Shown here: positions 47,579 to 57,172 of the stretch, in pieces
Layout: each line of letters starts with the position of its first letter
How positions within the stretch are numbered: the stretch's first letter is position 1
Source of the DNA: Lelliottia jeotgali
Lineage (GTDB): Bacteria > Pseudomonadota > Gammaproteobacteria > Enterobacterales > Enterobacteriaceae
Direction of reading: 5' to 3'
Assembly: GCA_002271215.1 (NCBI GenBank)
Contig: CP018628.1
Span: forward strand, 3,658,001 to 3,722,000
DNA length: 64,000 bases
The notes under the pieces: generated by a model
Databases searched by the model: none
Told to the model about the DNA's origin: nothing
The model's input: only the letters and a program-made list of their open reading frames with translations
Made by a program: the position numbers and the translations under genes

Positions 47579-49201
47579 ATGAAGAAAACAAATAAAGAAG
47601 CTTACTCTCTGCAAGAGGATCGCTTAAAACGCCAATACAAACGATTGTTGCTCCGCTGGAAGACACAATCGGCAGAAGTCAGTCTGCCTGAAATCGCCGA
47701 GGTGCTCATTTGTACTCCTCGGTATGCGCGTGTATTGCTTAATCAAATGATTGAACGCAAATGGCTTAACTGGGCATCCCGGCCGGGTCGCGGTGCCAAA
47801 GGGCGACTCCATTGTCGAGTAAATGACTCAGTCCTTGATTATCTGAATCGTAGTGATCAAATAGAGCCAGAGATGATTCAGGGTCATCCGCCTGACACGC
47901 CTGATTCCGATAACCGTATCGTGATTCGTTTCTATCGCCCGATAGACGAAATTACCCCCTCTGACCATAAAGGCAGAGTTGAACGTCACATCATCCTGAT
48001 GGTTCATGCGGGGTTGACACGGTTTAACCATCTGGGCATTCCCGAGCCGGACCTGGCACATACCATGGAATGTAATATTGACCATACGATATGGCGTTTT
48101 TATATCGGCTCAGGTCTTATCTGGCATAACGGTGAACATGTTCGCGCAGAGCAGCTTTTGCAGTCCTTTCAGCGGCATCTTTCACGGCCTGCTTTCCATC
48201 ACATCAGTTCCGCGACGCTTGAAGGTAAAGATGTCATCGTGATGAGATTGACGCGTTCTGATGCCTTACTCGCATATCGACTTGCGAATGCAGTTCATGT
48301 GTTATCGCATCCCGGAAGAGCTGAAATTGGCCTTGGCGCTTTCTCCGTTAGCCTTCATAACGATGAACATATTTTTCTTAACCGCTTTGCGCGGTACCAC
48401 GGCGCTCATCCCGCTGTGCAAGAGGTGGAATACCGCATTATTCCAGGTTTACCGAAATATCAATGGACAACGGTTACGGTGACACAATCCGATGATAATG
48501 TAGAAACAGCCGATCAGGTTTACATATCAAATGATTCTCCTGGTTTTGTTTTTCTGGCATTTAATGAACGCAAAGGAACGGTCGATAAAGCTCAACAAGC
48601 GTTCATACGTAGTATGATCAGTTCAACAATAAACTCATTAAGTCGCGTTCAGGAGATGCAGTCGGTACAGAGCGAGTTAAAATCGTCTCTCCATGAACCT
48701 GTTATAGCTTCTGATATTAAGCTCCCAGCTACCCTCTCTCTCGTTTATTTTTGGTCGCCAGAAACAGAGCTGACATTGAAACACCTGGCACGTCAACTTT
48801 CCTACTGGAATTGCCGTCTGGTGTTAAGGCCGATTGATCCTAACCACTGGTTTTTAACCACGGAGTGGGACAGATGGGATATTAGCGTTTCAGATCTGCG
48901 TTTCAGCAAGACGTCGTGGTTTTCACCAGAAGAACGATTGCGCCACTCTCTGATGGCACAGCGTTTTATGCCGGAGCCGATGATGCGGCAGCTGATAAGA
49001 ATATTAGATCGAATGGGGAAAAATGCCGCAAGATATCCAGTGCAATCGCGCAAACTCATGCAGTTTCTCATTGATAAGCACGTCCTGATGCCTCTGTTTA
49101 GCTTTAAATTCAAAATTAAATCTACGTCACGGATTTGCGGTATAGAGGTCAACTCTCAGGGATGGCCCGATTTAACACGGCTATGGATCAAAAAAGAATA
49201 A
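47579..49201 (+). CDS. SgrR-family transcriptional regulator, paralogue 1
   Basis: 540 residues from MKKTNKEAYSLQ; an in-frame ATG 11 codons earlier is possible, but this start matches the paralogue at 50519-52141. N-terminal winged helix (about 28-80: SLPEIAEVLICTPRYARVLLNQM...GRGAKGRL), then a solute-binding-like domain (IRFYRPIDEITPS...WRFYIGSGLIWHNGEHV) and the C-terminal SRICGIEVNSQGWPDLTRLWI. The same architecture as SgrR of E. coli, which senses sugar-phosphate stress. No sgrS or setA lies nearby, so the ligand and target are unknown. It converges on the adhesin gene. Confidence 0.82.
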   Translation: MKKTNKEAYSLQEDRLKRQYKRLLLRWKTQSAEVSLPEIAEVLICTPRYARVLLNQMIERKWLNWASRPGRGAKGRLHCRVNDSVLDYLNRSDQIEPEMIQGHPPDTPDSDNRIVIRFYRPIDEITPSDHKGRVERHIILMVHAGLTRFNHLGIPEPDLAHTMECNIDHTIWRFYIGSGLIWHNGEHVRAEQLLQSFQRHLSRPAFHHISSATLEGKDVIVMRLTRSDALLAYRLANAVHVLSHPGRAEIGLGAFSVSLHNDEHIFLNRFARYHGAHPAVQEVEYRIIPGLPKYQWTTVTVTQSDDNVETADQVYISNDSPGFVFLAFNERKGTVDKAQQAFIRSMISSTINSLSRVQEMQSVQSELKSSLHEPVIASDIKLPATLSLVYFWSPETELTLKHLARQLSYWNCRLVLRPIDPNHWFLTTEWDRWDISVSDLRFSKTSWFSPEERLRHSLMAQRFMPEPMMRQLIRILDRMGKNAARYPVQSRKLMQFLIDKHVLMPLFSFKFKIKSTSRICGIEVNSQGWPDLTRLWIKKE

Positions 49202-49438
49202 CAATAGGCTTATTTTATAACGCGTGTTTTTCGTCAAGATGATGACAAAACCTGATCAACAATAGAGAGGATACTGATACACCGCTGATTAGCGTCAGGG
49301 ATTTCGTCTTGAAGGGATAATAACTATAATATTGATTATTCTGCCAAATGTTCGCTTGATACTCATTATATTTAATTTATCCAGTACCCAGCGAGCCACA
49401 TAATCAATGTCAGAAGTAAAGCTCGGTATTAAATACAA
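49202..49438. other. Gap between SgrR-like gene and adhesin
   Basis: 237 bp between convergent genes, AT-rich. No terminator with a clear stem and T-run was found and no gene is visible. Confidence 0.4.
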
Positions 49439-50389
49439 TCAGTGTTTTGTCAAAATAAGTATAGCATCTGCAGTAAAATCACCTGTCGCGATATCTCCGA
49501 TGTCAATACCAGGGGCTCTTAATACCTCAAATCCCAATCTAACTTCCGTGACTCCAGGGCCAAAATCCACATTCATAGAGTCATTTAATGACATGACTTT
49601 ATCATTAATAGAAATCGCTATACCAACCCCCTGGATACTGGAACTGACTATTTCGATGCCAGGTATTGTTATGGGCGTATATTGAAGGGTAAATGTTGCT
49701 ATCTGGCTGGCATCGCCAATGCACATCACTTTTAGTGGCAATGTTTTTTTGGTGATCCCCCCCGGCACCGGAGAGATAGAACTCCGCTCAATCGAACCCA
49801 AATCAACATTAAAATCTGTTCCCATGTTCAGATAGCAAAACGCAGGGGACTCAGGTAAAGCGTAGGCATCCTGACAGGTTCTTGGGGAACTTGTTTTCCA
49901 CTCACTCCCGTCTGGTGCGACAAAGGTAAAGCAGAGCCTGCTGGGTCCAGAAAGGGTACCTGAGCCGCCGCCAAAGCCAGGTGTCTGATCAATTATTCTC
50001 TCCGATGAGTTGAGCATGATACTTCTTACAGCATCAAAATATTCTGTACTCTTCGCGATGAGACAATTCCCGGCTGTTTGTGACGCGCATGCGCGGGTTC
50101 GCAATTTGTATAGCCCTGCATAGGGTACATAGGATTTATCAAAACCGTCGGACATTAAGGCCTCGCTGGTTCCCATTTTCGTTGGACCATAAAACAGAGC
50201 AATGCCATCACTCATATGATCTCGTGCCCAGTAACAATCTCCTGCACCATTTGTTTGTGTATTAATTCCTTTATCACACTCTCCAATCGGCATCACCGCA
50301 CCGTTTATATGGTTAGCAAAAGAGAGGTGAGAAAACGCAAACAGAAACACAATGGCACTAATAAAAGAAAGATAAAATCGATGTAGCAT
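49439..50389 (-). CDS. Two-domain pilin/adhesin-like secreted protein, paralogue A
   Basis: 316 residues from ATG; a TTG four codons upstream (50401) has a better ribosome site (GAGGT) and may be the true start. Signal peptide MLHRFYLSFISAIVFLFAFSHLSFA. An N-terminal domain with several Cys (GECDKG, GDCYW, RACASQTAGNC) precedes a C-terminal pilin-like domain (PLKVMCIGDASQIATFTLQY... ending GDIATGDFTADAILILTKH). This layout resembles fimbrial tip adhesins. No chaperone or usher lies adjacent. About half of the residues are shared with the partial gene at 63228-64000. Confidence 0.65.
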   Translation of the reverse strand: MLHRFYLSFISAIVFLFAFSHLSFANHINGAVMPIGECDKGINTQTNGAGDCYWARDHMSDGIALFYGPTKMGTSEALMSDGFDKSYVPYAGLYKLRTRACASQTAGNCLIAKSTEYFDAVRSIMLNSSERIIDQTPGFGGGSGTLSGPSRLCFTFVAPDGSEWKTSSPRTCQDAYALPESPAFCYLNMGTDFNVDLGSIERSSISPVPGGITKKTLPLKVMCIGDASQIATFTLQYTPITIPGIEIVSSSIQGVGIAISINDKVMSLNDSMNVDFGPGVTEVRLGFEVLRAPGIDIGDIATGDFTADAILILTKH

Positions 50390-50518
50390 TGGGATAGTCA
50401 AATCTCATACCTCATCATTCGCAAAACTCATGAAAATACGATTACTCTGGCGTTTTATATGAAAATATATCCATCGATATCATTCTGTATTGAATAGGGT
50501 CAGTGACGGAATTTCAAA

Positions 50519-52141
50519 TCAGTTGCACCTCATCTTTATTGGGTCCTGGATCCAAATTTTAGTGAAATCTGGCCAACCTTGAGGGGATACCGATATGCCT
50601 CTAATTCTGGGGGTTGCTTTCACTTTGAAAACATAGCTAAACAGAGGGTTAATCACATTAAACCTTACAAGTGAATTCATTAATTGACTTGCAGCTCTTT
50701 GGTAGTTTTGCTCACTATAACTAAATTTATTAAGTATCTTTTCCACTTTCATAAATGAGTTTGAAGGCATGAAGCTTTGGAGCATATTGGACCTTTTAAA
50801 ACGCTCCTCGGTTGATAACCATCCAATTGGATCAAACGATAAATCTGAGATAGCCACGTCTATAGAATCCCAGTCCATTTTATTAAACCAATGGTTTGCA
50901 TCAACAGGGTACAACTGGAGCCGGCAACCTCTGTATGCGAGTTGTTTCTTTAAAGAGCTAACGACGATCTCTGTCTCTTTTGACCAAAAATATGCCAGTG
51001 AAAGAGTTGCAGGTAGGATGACGTTTTTATTGCACTGATAATAATCCTTGCCTTTAAAGATAGTAATATTTTTCAAATCATCAAGAGATTTAGATGAGAC
51101 ATAGGTTATCTCTCTTACTAACTCTCTTTGCTCTTTAGTGAGGCTATTTTTATTTAAATTAAAAGCCATAAAAACATATCCGGGAGGCCTGACGTTTTCT
51201 TTAATTGCACTCGCATCGCGCACAGATTCGCCAGGCAACGTCAGAACGACAGTGGTCCACTCATGTTCAACCACTTTAGCAGAAATATTGTATTCTATTT
51301 CCTGTATTAACGGAGTAAACCCATGATATAAATGAGACCTCTGCAATATGACTCTTTCTTTATTATCAGATATCACGGCAAAAGGCCCCAGACCAATTTT
51401 TCCATCTACCGGGTGATGTAACGAGTATATAGGGTTTGCAAGTCTGTAGGCTAAGATAACATCTGGATGGGACAGTGTAATGACCAGCGTATTATCACTA
51501 ACAAGAACAACAGATGTGACATGTTTAAATTCGACATTAGCCAAATGCTTCTTCGTCACTTCCAGCAATTGTTCATTTCTGACAGACTCACCATTATGCC
51601 AGACCAGGCCAGTCCGCAAATGGAAATACCATGTTGTAAAATCATCCGAATGTTCTATTTTATGGGCCAGGTCGGGAACAGGGGTTTCATCTGAGTTCAA
51701 CTTTGTAAAACATGAGTGAACCATTTTAATCAAATGAAGCTCTGCCCGGTCTGATTTTAATGAAGGCGTGAGGCTGCCTATTGGTCGATAAAATGGAATA
51801 CATATTTTATCATCACCAATGAGTGATGCAGAATAATTTTCGTCATCACAGTCGTTTGCATCAACATTCTTCAGATTCAATAAATCATCTTTGCTCACTA
51901 AACATTGCAAACGACCTTTAGCACCACGCCCCGGTCTGGATGACCAGGAAATAAACCCCTCCTCTATCATCTCCTTGAGTAAGGATCGGGCATATCGCTG
52001 GGTGCAGATGAGGACAGAAGAGATCTCATCAATGGTGACAGCGACCTCCTGGGTATTCCATTCTCCGAGCAATCTAAGATACTTTATTTTCAGTCGATGA
52101 AATTTCTTAGATTTTGTATCTATATTAATTTTGCAATTCAC
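50519..52141 (-). CDS. SgrR-family transcriptional regulator, paralogue 2
   Basis: 540 residues, the same length and order as paralogue 1. Winged helix at about 38-82 (TIDEISSVLICTQRYARSLLKEM...GRGAKGRL), solute-binding-like domain with CIPFYRPIGSLTPS and WYFHLRTGLVWHNGESV, and C-terminal PRIRGISVSPQGWPDFTKIWI. Visibly AT-rich with rare codons (ATA, AGA, TTA), unlike the other genes. It lies 117 bp upstream of the adhesin on the same strand, so it may be co-transcribed with it or control it. Confidence 0.82.
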   Translation of the reverse strand: MNCKINIDTKSKKFHRLKIKYLRLLGEWNTQEVAVTIDEISSVLICTQRYARSLLKEMIEEGFISWSSRPGRGAKGRLQCLVSKDDLLNLKNVDANDCDDENYSASLIGDDKICIPFYRPIGSLTPSLKSDRAELHLIKMVHSCFTKLNSDETPVPDLAHKIEHSDDFTTWYFHLRTGLVWHNGESVRNEQLLEVTKKHLANVEFKHVTSVVLVSDNTLVITLSHPDVILAYRLANPIYSLHHPVDGKIGLGPFAVISDNKERVILQRSHLYHGFTPLIQEIEYNISAKVVEHEWTTVVLTLPGESVRDASAIKENVRPPGYVFMAFNLNKNSLTKEQRELVREITYVSSKSLDDLKNITIFKGKDYYQCNKNVILPATLSLAYFWSKETEIVVSSLKKQLAYRGCRLQLYPVDANHWFNKMDWDSIDVAISDLSFDPIGWLSTEERFKRSNMLQSFMPSNSFMKVEKILNKFSYSEQNYQRAASQLMNSLVRFNVINPLFSYVFKVKATPRIRGISVSPQGWPDFTKIWIQDPIKMRCN

Positions 52142-52366
52142 AAGCCTGTTATTCCATTCAACACGCGCACGTATATTAAACGACCAAAAGTTATAGAATA
52201 AAAATAAATCAAAATGAAAAAATGGTTAAAGCCACCCCCACCTTCAGATAAAAATCATAAAGTGTCTTTTATTTTAGATTTGAAATAGAGATCACTGATT
52301 AACTCAATAACCAGAAAGGGTATTTTCTATTATTTTTCTATTTTATAAATAAGGTTAAATATTAAT
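52142..52366. other. AT-rich gap before the glycan operon end
   Basis: 225 bp, very AT-rich. It should contain the promoter of the second SgrR-like gene and the 3' end of the glycan operon. No strong hairpin and no believable gene. Confidence 0.4.
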
Positions 52367-52810
52367 TTAAGATGCCATCTCCACCCTGTCTTCTCTGTCG
52401 AGGCCAAGAATCGATGCCTGATGCCAGCAGTCCAGTAAGCTTGCATTTCCCCATTCCGGGTTATGCTCGCGGATCGCATTCTGAGCGCTGAGCACAAATT
52501 GCTGATGCCTGGGGAAAAATAACATTCCTCTATCCTGTTCACTCAAATAAGCCTGTGCTGTCGCGGTCTCTGGAGCAGGTAACAACCAGCGATCGTCCGT
52601 AATAAGAGCAACGGGTGTTTCAGTAGGTATGCTGGCTAATGCGTACAGGGCTTTACACAGGGTGGAGATTTTCTTTTCGGGCATAAAGATGATTTCATTG
52701 GCATCCACCTGTTTAATCTCTGCCGCAGCCGGTGCACACCAGACGGTATGCCATGCGGGCCAGGCGCCCACTGGCGGATTATCGTTAACAATCAACAGGA
52801 TCGGTTTCAC
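52367..52810 (-). CDS. Uncharacterised protein in glycan operon (147 aa)
   Basis: GTG start overlapping the preceding TGA (GTGA), which supports its place as last gene of the operon. The start MKPILLIVNDNPPVGAWPAWHTVW and the later DDRWLLPAPETATAQAYL suggest a soluble alpha/beta protein. No signal peptide or membrane helix. I do not recognise the family; a role in handling a nucleotide or sugar is only suggested by location. Confidence 0.7.
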   Translation of the reverse strand: MKPILLIVNDNPPVGAWPAWHTVWCAPAAAEIKQVDANEIIFMPEKKISTLCKALYALASIPTETPVALITDDRWLLPAPETATAQAYLSEQDRGMLFFPRHQQFVLSAQNAIREHNPEWGNASLLDCWHQASILGLDREDRVEMAS

Positions 52811-53439
52811 GCAGCAGCCTCACATTGCTTAATAAAATGATGAATACGTGTCCAGGTCACTTCAGAAGGGTCTTTAACAGCCAGCACATTGGCACCCGAC
52901 GCACGTGCCGCGGCGATACCATGTGGATTATCTTCAACAATGACGCACTCATGGGGCTTGAGTCCTAAACGATGCTGAGCCAGAAGATAAATTTCCGGGT
53001 CGGGTTTGCCAGACTTCACGTCTTCATTGGAGAGCGTGAACTCCAGATAGGGCAGCAGATTGGCACGAGAAAGCATGCACTCAATACTTCCGCGAACAGA
53101 ATTAGATGCCACAGCCAGGCGATAACCCGCTTGTTTCAACTGTGATAAAGCATATTGATGCTGATCGACAGGTATACAGTTCTGATGAATCAAATTCATG
53201 GTGTAGCGCTGCTTCATCTCATTGATAAAACTATGTAATGCTGGAGGTAAACCGCTGCGCTCGGTCAGGCGATTTAGCTTGTCGCGGGTTGGCAGGCCAT
53301 CAAATTCACCTTCATGTTCTGCGCGGGTGATCGTGCTACCAAACAGCGAAAGCGCCTGGTTCATGGCCTCGTAATGCCACTCTTTCGCATCAATCAGCAC
53401 ACCGTCCATATCGAAAATTACGCCTTTAACCCGACTCAC
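52807..53439 (-). CDS. HAD-superfamily phosphatase (beta-phosphoglucomutase-like)
   Basis: 210 residues from a GTG that overlaps the previous stop; the open frame upstream is not used. VIFDMDGVLIDAKEWHYEAMN is HAD motif I with both Asp, VASNSVRG is motif II, KSGKPDPEIYLLA motif III, and VIVEDNPHGIAAARASG motif IV. The cap domain is of the beta-phosphoglucomutase/GMH-B type. It probably dephosphorylates a sugar- or polyol-phosphate intermediate of the glycan; substrate unknown. Confidence 0.88.
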   Translation of the reverse strand: MSRVKGVIFDMDGVLIDAKEWHYEAMNQALSLFGSTITRAEHEGEFDGLPTRDKLNRLTERSGLPPALHSFINEMKQRYTMNLIHQNCIPVDQHQYALSQLKQAGYRLAVASNSVRGSIECMLSRANLLPYLEFTLSNEDVKSGKPDPEIYLLAQHRLGLKPHECVIVEDNPHGIAAARASGANVLAVKDPSEVTWTRIHHFIKQCEAAA

Positions 53440-54068
53440 GCGAAATACTCCTTCGCCTGTTCGGGGTAATCCGTGCAAAGCATCAGCGCAGGGTATTTCC
53501 ATAGAATGTCAGAAAGCGTCGCCAGTTTGTGCCAAAACGGAGCGTGCTCTCTTCCATGCAATTCAGGCGAAACCAGACAGACCTGTTTCCCCCAGCCCAA
53601 CCATTCTTCCAGCCTGTCAGGCGAGACATCCTGATATTGGAACCCATCGACCCAGAGAACAGGAGCCAGCTCACTGAGCATACCCTCCGGCTCATATTCA
53701 CTCAGTCTTGCGGCGGCATTCAGCCCACGATGGAGGTACGGCAGCGTGTCAGGAACGGACATATCAAAGCAAAAATAGTGTTTGATTCCGTGTTGAATGA
53801 GCAAATGCTGTAACACATCCGTCAAGCCGTCAGATTTTATATTCAGTGCCAGCGTGCCTGGATTCTCTGCCTGCACATAATCCTCGAACATCACACTGAG
53901 TGGGAGCGCTTCATGACCTGGCATATCGTGACTGACAACTAAGGTTCCGTCGAAGTCACGGACATCCGTTTCTACCCCGAAACCACTCTGAAATGCCCTC
54001 TGCAGAGCCTGCCGGCTGTTTTTTTCTCCCGGAGTCAACCAGTGCCCCCGGTGTGCCAAAATTTGCAT
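53436..54068 (-). CDS. Glycerophosphodiester phosphodiesterase-like protein
   Basis: 210 residues. The start MQILAHRGHWLTPGEKNSRQAL and VETDVRDFDGTLVVSHDMPG are the GDPD motifs with His and the Glu/Asp metal ligands. WVDGFQYQD and LCTDYPEQAKEYF end the barrel. The protein is short for the family and lacks a signal peptide, so it is cytosolic. Such enzymes in surface-polysaccharide loci suggest a phosphodiester or glycerol-phosphate moiety; that is an inference. It overlaps the HAD gene by 4 bases. Confidence 0.85.
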   Translation of the reverse strand: MQILAHRGHWLTPGEKNSRQALQRAFQSGFGVETDVRDFDGTLVVSHDMPGHEALPLSVMFEDYVQAENPGTLALNIKSDGLTDVLQHLLIQHGIKHYFCFDMSVPDTLPYLHRGLNAAARLSEYEPEGMLSELAPVLWVDGFQYQDVSPDRLEEWLGWGKQVCLVSPELHGREHAPFWHKLATLSDILWKYPALMLCTDYPEQAKEYFA

Positions 54069-54100
54069 TGCGTTTAATCCTTATTAAAAACGGGAAACTC

Positions 54101-54814
54101 TTATTGCGGAGAATGGTAGTGCGCCAGAGCGGTATCGATATCGCCGTCGTAAACCACCCTGCCGGCAGCCAGTAATAAGCCACGTTTGCACACGGCTCGC
54201 AGTTGCGTATCGTCATGACTGACCAGCACGAGGGTTCCGCCATCCGATTGAAAATGGGCAATTTTTTCAAAGCATCGCATCTGGAATTCCCGGTCACCCA
54301 CGGCGAGGGCTTCATCAATGACCAGGATATCGCTGTCGAGGTGAATACCGACGGAAAATGCCAGTCTTAACAACATGCCAGAAGAGTAGGACCTGACCGA
54401 CGCATCAATAAATGACGCCAGCCCGGCGAACGCGACCATCTCATCAAGCTTGCGCTGCACGGCGCGACGATTCATACCGAGGATCGCACCGGCTAAAAAA
54501 ATGTTCTCACGTCCGCTCAAATCGTGATGAAACCCTGCGCCAACCTCTAACAACGAAGAGAGTCTTCCCCGCACTTTAATCTGCCCGGCAGTCGGTCGGG
54601 TGACTCGGGTCAACAGCTTAAGTAAGGTCGATTTCCCGGCACCATTTTTACCCGGGATACCCAGCGACTCCCCTGCTTTCAGGTGGAAACTGACATCCTC
54701 AAGGGCGGTGAATCCCCCGACGGGTGCCTGACGGCGAAATGCCAGTGCGCTACGCAGGCTGTCCCCTTGTTTTTGTGAGGGATACACTTTGCTCACATGC
54801 TCAAACGTAATCAT
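54101..54814 (-). CDS. Polysaccharide ABC exporter ATPase (KpsT/Wzt-like)
   Basis: 237 residues. Walker A GIPGKNGAGKSTLLKLL (Pro at a position usually Ile or Ser), signature YSSGMLLRLAF, Walker B DILVIDEALAVGD and the switch His in LVSHDD. It has only the nucleotide-binding domain, like KpsT; there is no C-terminal carbohydrate-binding domain as in O9a-type Wzt. It energises export of a glycan across the inner membrane with the permease upstream, which it overlaps by 4 bases. Confidence 0.93.
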   Translation of the reverse strand: MITFEHVSKVYPSQKQGDSLRSALAFRRQAPVGGFTALEDVSFHLKAGESLGIPGKNGAGKSTLLKLLTRVTRPTAGQIKVRGRLSSLLEVGAGFHHDLSGRENIFLAGAILGMNRRAVQRKLDEMVAFAGLASFIDASVRSYSSGMLLRLAFSVGIHLDSDILVIDEALAVGDREFQMRCFEKIAHFQSDGGTLVLVSHDDTQLRAVCKRGLLLAAGRVVYDGDIDTALAHYHSPQ

Positions 54815-55656
54815 TCGCGGTCAATCACCTTAGCTTCGTAGCAAATAAAGAAACGGTAACCACAAACCGCTATCACAACGCATCCGACGACCGACCAGAC
54901 AAGATGAAGCACTGGCGGCAAAGGGCCATCAAGCAGGGCAAAACGAAACAGAGTCACCAGTCCATAGAGCGGATTGAGCGCCAGCAAATCCTGCAAACGC
55001 GGGGACAGCAGTCCCGGCGTCCACACGACGGGAGTGGCATAAAACAGAGATTGCATCAGCAGCGGCATGGCATGTCGGACGTCGCGAAAGCGTAATTTGG
55101 CTACAGCAAGCAGGCAGCCCAACCCCCAGCCACTCATCGCCACCAGCGCGGTACACAGCAACAAGAGTGGCATTTTTGCCAACGACGGAGGCAACCCGAC
55201 CGTGGCAGCAAGAAGCACAAACAGCACTAACGCGATAGCGAAGTCCCCCAGGCTAACCCCAGTTCCAGCCAGCGTTAAAACCGTTCTGGGGAAGTAAATT
55301 TTCTTCACCAGATGGATGTTGTTGAGCAGGCTATCTGCAACGGCATTAACGGTTGACTGAAATAACATCCACACCAGAAGCCCGCTGAGTAGAACCAGCG
55401 CATAAGGGACTGAATAATCAGGTGGATTTAGGCGGACCAGAAGGCCAAACACCAGGTAATACATCGCAAGATTCATTAACGGGCTGAATACAGCCCAAAG
55501 CCAGCCGAGCCAGGTCTGGCGGTAGCGGACGGTTAAATCCCGCCACATCAGCTGTGTCACAATATGGCGAGCCTGCCAGAGGTCACGCAGGGTTGTGCGG
55601 CTGTGCGGATCGGAGACAAACCCCTCTTCATGCGATAAAAAAGGAAACTTGCGCAT
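54811..55656 (-). CDS. Polysaccharide ABC exporter permease (KpsM/Wzm-like)
   Basis: 281 residues, about six membrane helices. The ABC-2 entry segment LWQARHIVTQLMWRDLTVRYRQTWLGWLWAVFSPL is typical of Wzm/KpsM/TagG. VKKIYFPRTVLTLAGTG and RDVRHAMPLLMQSLFYATPVVW follow. It pairs with the ATPase. No KpsD, KpsE, KpsC or KpsS is in the window, so the outer-membrane path is undefined. Confidence 0.92.
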   Translation of the reverse strand: MRKFPFLSHEEGFVSDPHSRTTLRDLWQARHIVTQLMWRDLTVRYRQTWLGWLWAVFSPLMNLAMYYLVFGLLVRLNPPDYSVPYALVLLSGLLVWMLFQSTVNAVADSLLNNIHLVKKIYFPRTVLTLAGTGVSLGDFAIALVLFVLLAATVGLPPSLAKMPLLLLCTALVAMSGWGLGCLLAVAKLRFRDVRHAMPLLMQSLFYATPVVWTPGLLSPRLQDLLALNPLYGLVTLFRFALLDGPLPPVLHLVWSVVGCVVIAVCGYRFFICYEAKVIDRE

Positions 55657-55691
55657 TATTCAATTCCGGTTAATTCGATAGAGGTCGCGCG

Positions 55692-56702
55692 TTAGCGGTG
55701 ATGGCTGAAGAGACGCATTGCCAGCCGACGAATTGCAGGCTGTCTGAGTAATTTCGCTCGCAGGATGTAACCTCTGCGCCAGAGCGCAATCAGCATACGT
55801 TCAGGCATTCTGTAAGGTTCGCCCTGTTGCCCGCGTTGATACCATGCGTTCAACTGTTCCCATCGGCTAAAGGTCATCGTGCTAAACAGGCCACGCAACG
55901 GATAGCAACGCCAGTACTTTGGCCAGCGCAACTGCAATTGACGGGGGCGGAAGGGAACAAAGTTATTCAGAAAATAGAGTTCAGAATCCTGGCGATCTTG
56001 GTCGACGCCCCCCAAACAGCCCTGATAAACGGTCTTTCCTGTCACCTTGCGAATAGCATTTACCCACAGCCACTGCTCGGGAACATAGCGCCAGGGGATC
56101 CACAATCCCGGCACTGACGAGGGCTGGAACAGATCGGTGTCCGCTATCGGGGCGCTGAAAAACAGACGTAAGTCTTCCGTCCTCCCCGCGAGCAAAATGT
56201 CCCCTGGGTGGTAAAGAAACGGCAAGCTGCCACGGGCATCACGGGCAAACCAGGAGGCATTGATCACCCGGTCTGTGAAAACCGAGTAATCGGGATGACG
56301 TAACGGGCCGCGTCCCTCTACCACATAGCGATTGATCATGTTTTCCAGGCCGCGCCCGGCGAGCCGGGTATCGGTACGCAATTTCACCGCCAGCGGCCGT
56401 GTTGCCGCCGCGAGTCCTGCGAATGAGGAACGGAGCAAACGGTTAACATTACAATGGTACCCACCAGCCTCATCGCTACCGATAAGAGCGCCAGGATCAT
56501 CATTCAAGATCAGCCTGACCTGAATGGCATCCAGTGCACGTTGTAGCGCCGCATCCGCAACAGGTGTCACCCTCCAGGAGGAGACAATCATCTCAGCATC
56601 CGGGAAGAAACGCCGGGTATGGAGAATATTACCTCTCACCTCAGGGCTGAGTTTGCCAGGCTCACCGGTAGGGCCCTGAAAAACAATGGATAACGCTTTC
56701 AT
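55692..56702 (-). CDS. WavE-family glycosyltransferase
   Basis: 336 residues from the ATG after a GTG; AGGAAAGGG precedes it and the ATG overlaps the previous TGA. IVFQGPTGEPGKLSPEVRGNILHTRRFFPDAEMIVSSWR, LNDDPGA, LLRSSFAGLAAATRPLAVKLRTDTRL (the acidic K.RTD motif) and HPGDILLAGRTEDL are WavE features. WavE proteins act in Vibrio LPS core and in other polysaccharides. The protein is cytosolic or membrane-peripheral and the sugar is unknown. Confidence 0.83.
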   Translation of the reverse strand: MKALSIVFQGPTGEPGKLSPEVRGNILHTRRFFPDAEMIVSSWRVTPVADAALQRALDAIQVRLILNDDPGALIGSDEAGGYHCNVNRLLRSSFAGLAAATRPLAVKLRTDTRLAGRGLENMINRYVVEGRGPLRHPDYSVFTDRVINASWFARDARGSLPFLYHPGDILLAGRTEDLRLFFSAPIADTDLFQPSSVPGLWIPWRYVPEQWLWVNAIRKVTGKTVYQGCLGGVDQDRQDSELYFLNNFVPFRPRQLQLRWPKYWRCYPLRGLFSTMTFSRWEQLNAWYQRGQQGEPYRMPERMLIALWRRGYILRAKLLRQPAIRRLAMRLFSHHR

Positions 56703-57172
56703 CACCCTTTCCTGCCAACCAGACGAAGCAATAACTTCGGTACACGTACAGGCAATCCACGAAACAGTGATAGCAGCAATCCAAACGCATAAAGCCTGCC
56801 CATAGGAGGCGTGCCCGGCGTTACGAAAGAGAAGTGCTGCTGCCAGGCGGCTTCACGCTGTGACAGTAATCCGCCGGTCAGTACCAGCCACAGAGGCTCT
56901 CCGTCATGGGCCGCTTGCAATGCATGACGTTGCAGCTGGGGCCAGACTTTATCGGGCTGAGTCGCCAGCCCGCCCTGATGGAGAATGATCACACCCGGAC
57001 CTTTTTTGTTCAGCAATAACTCATGCCCGACGACGAGGCTATCGTTCAGCGTGTACCACCGGCAGTGCGTTGACTCTGCCGCGGGTAAGCAGGTGAGCGA
57101 GCCGACGCCATTCAGCCAGTCCAGTGCATCATTGACGGAACATGTCACAATACGGATATCAGGTTGTGTCAC
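56702..57172 (-). CDS. Uncharacterised protein in glycan operon (156 aa)
   Basis: GTG start overlapping the TGA of the glycosyltransferase upstream. MTQPDIRIVTCSVNDALDWL and the PGVIILHQGGLATQPDKVWPQL stretch suggest a Rossmann-like fold; the hydrophobic C-terminus (RLYAFGLLLSLFRGLPVRVPKLLLRLVGRKG) could contact the membrane. The start, with a list-like 'DIRIVTCSVND', resembles the entry of GT-A domains but is too short for a full one. Family not recognised. Confidence 0.7.
   Translation of the reverse strand: MTQPDIRIVTCSVNDALDWLNGVGSLTCLPAAESTHCRWYTLNDSLVVGHELLLNKKGPGVIILHQGGLATQPDKVWPQLQRHALQAAHDGEPLWLVLTGGLLSQREAAWQQHFSFVTPGTPPMGRLYAFGLLLSLFRGLPVRVPKLLLRLVGRKG

Noticed and set aside
52213..52287. 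24-codon frame starting MKKWLKPPPP
   Set aside because: Too short, no ribosome site and in very AT-rich spacer.
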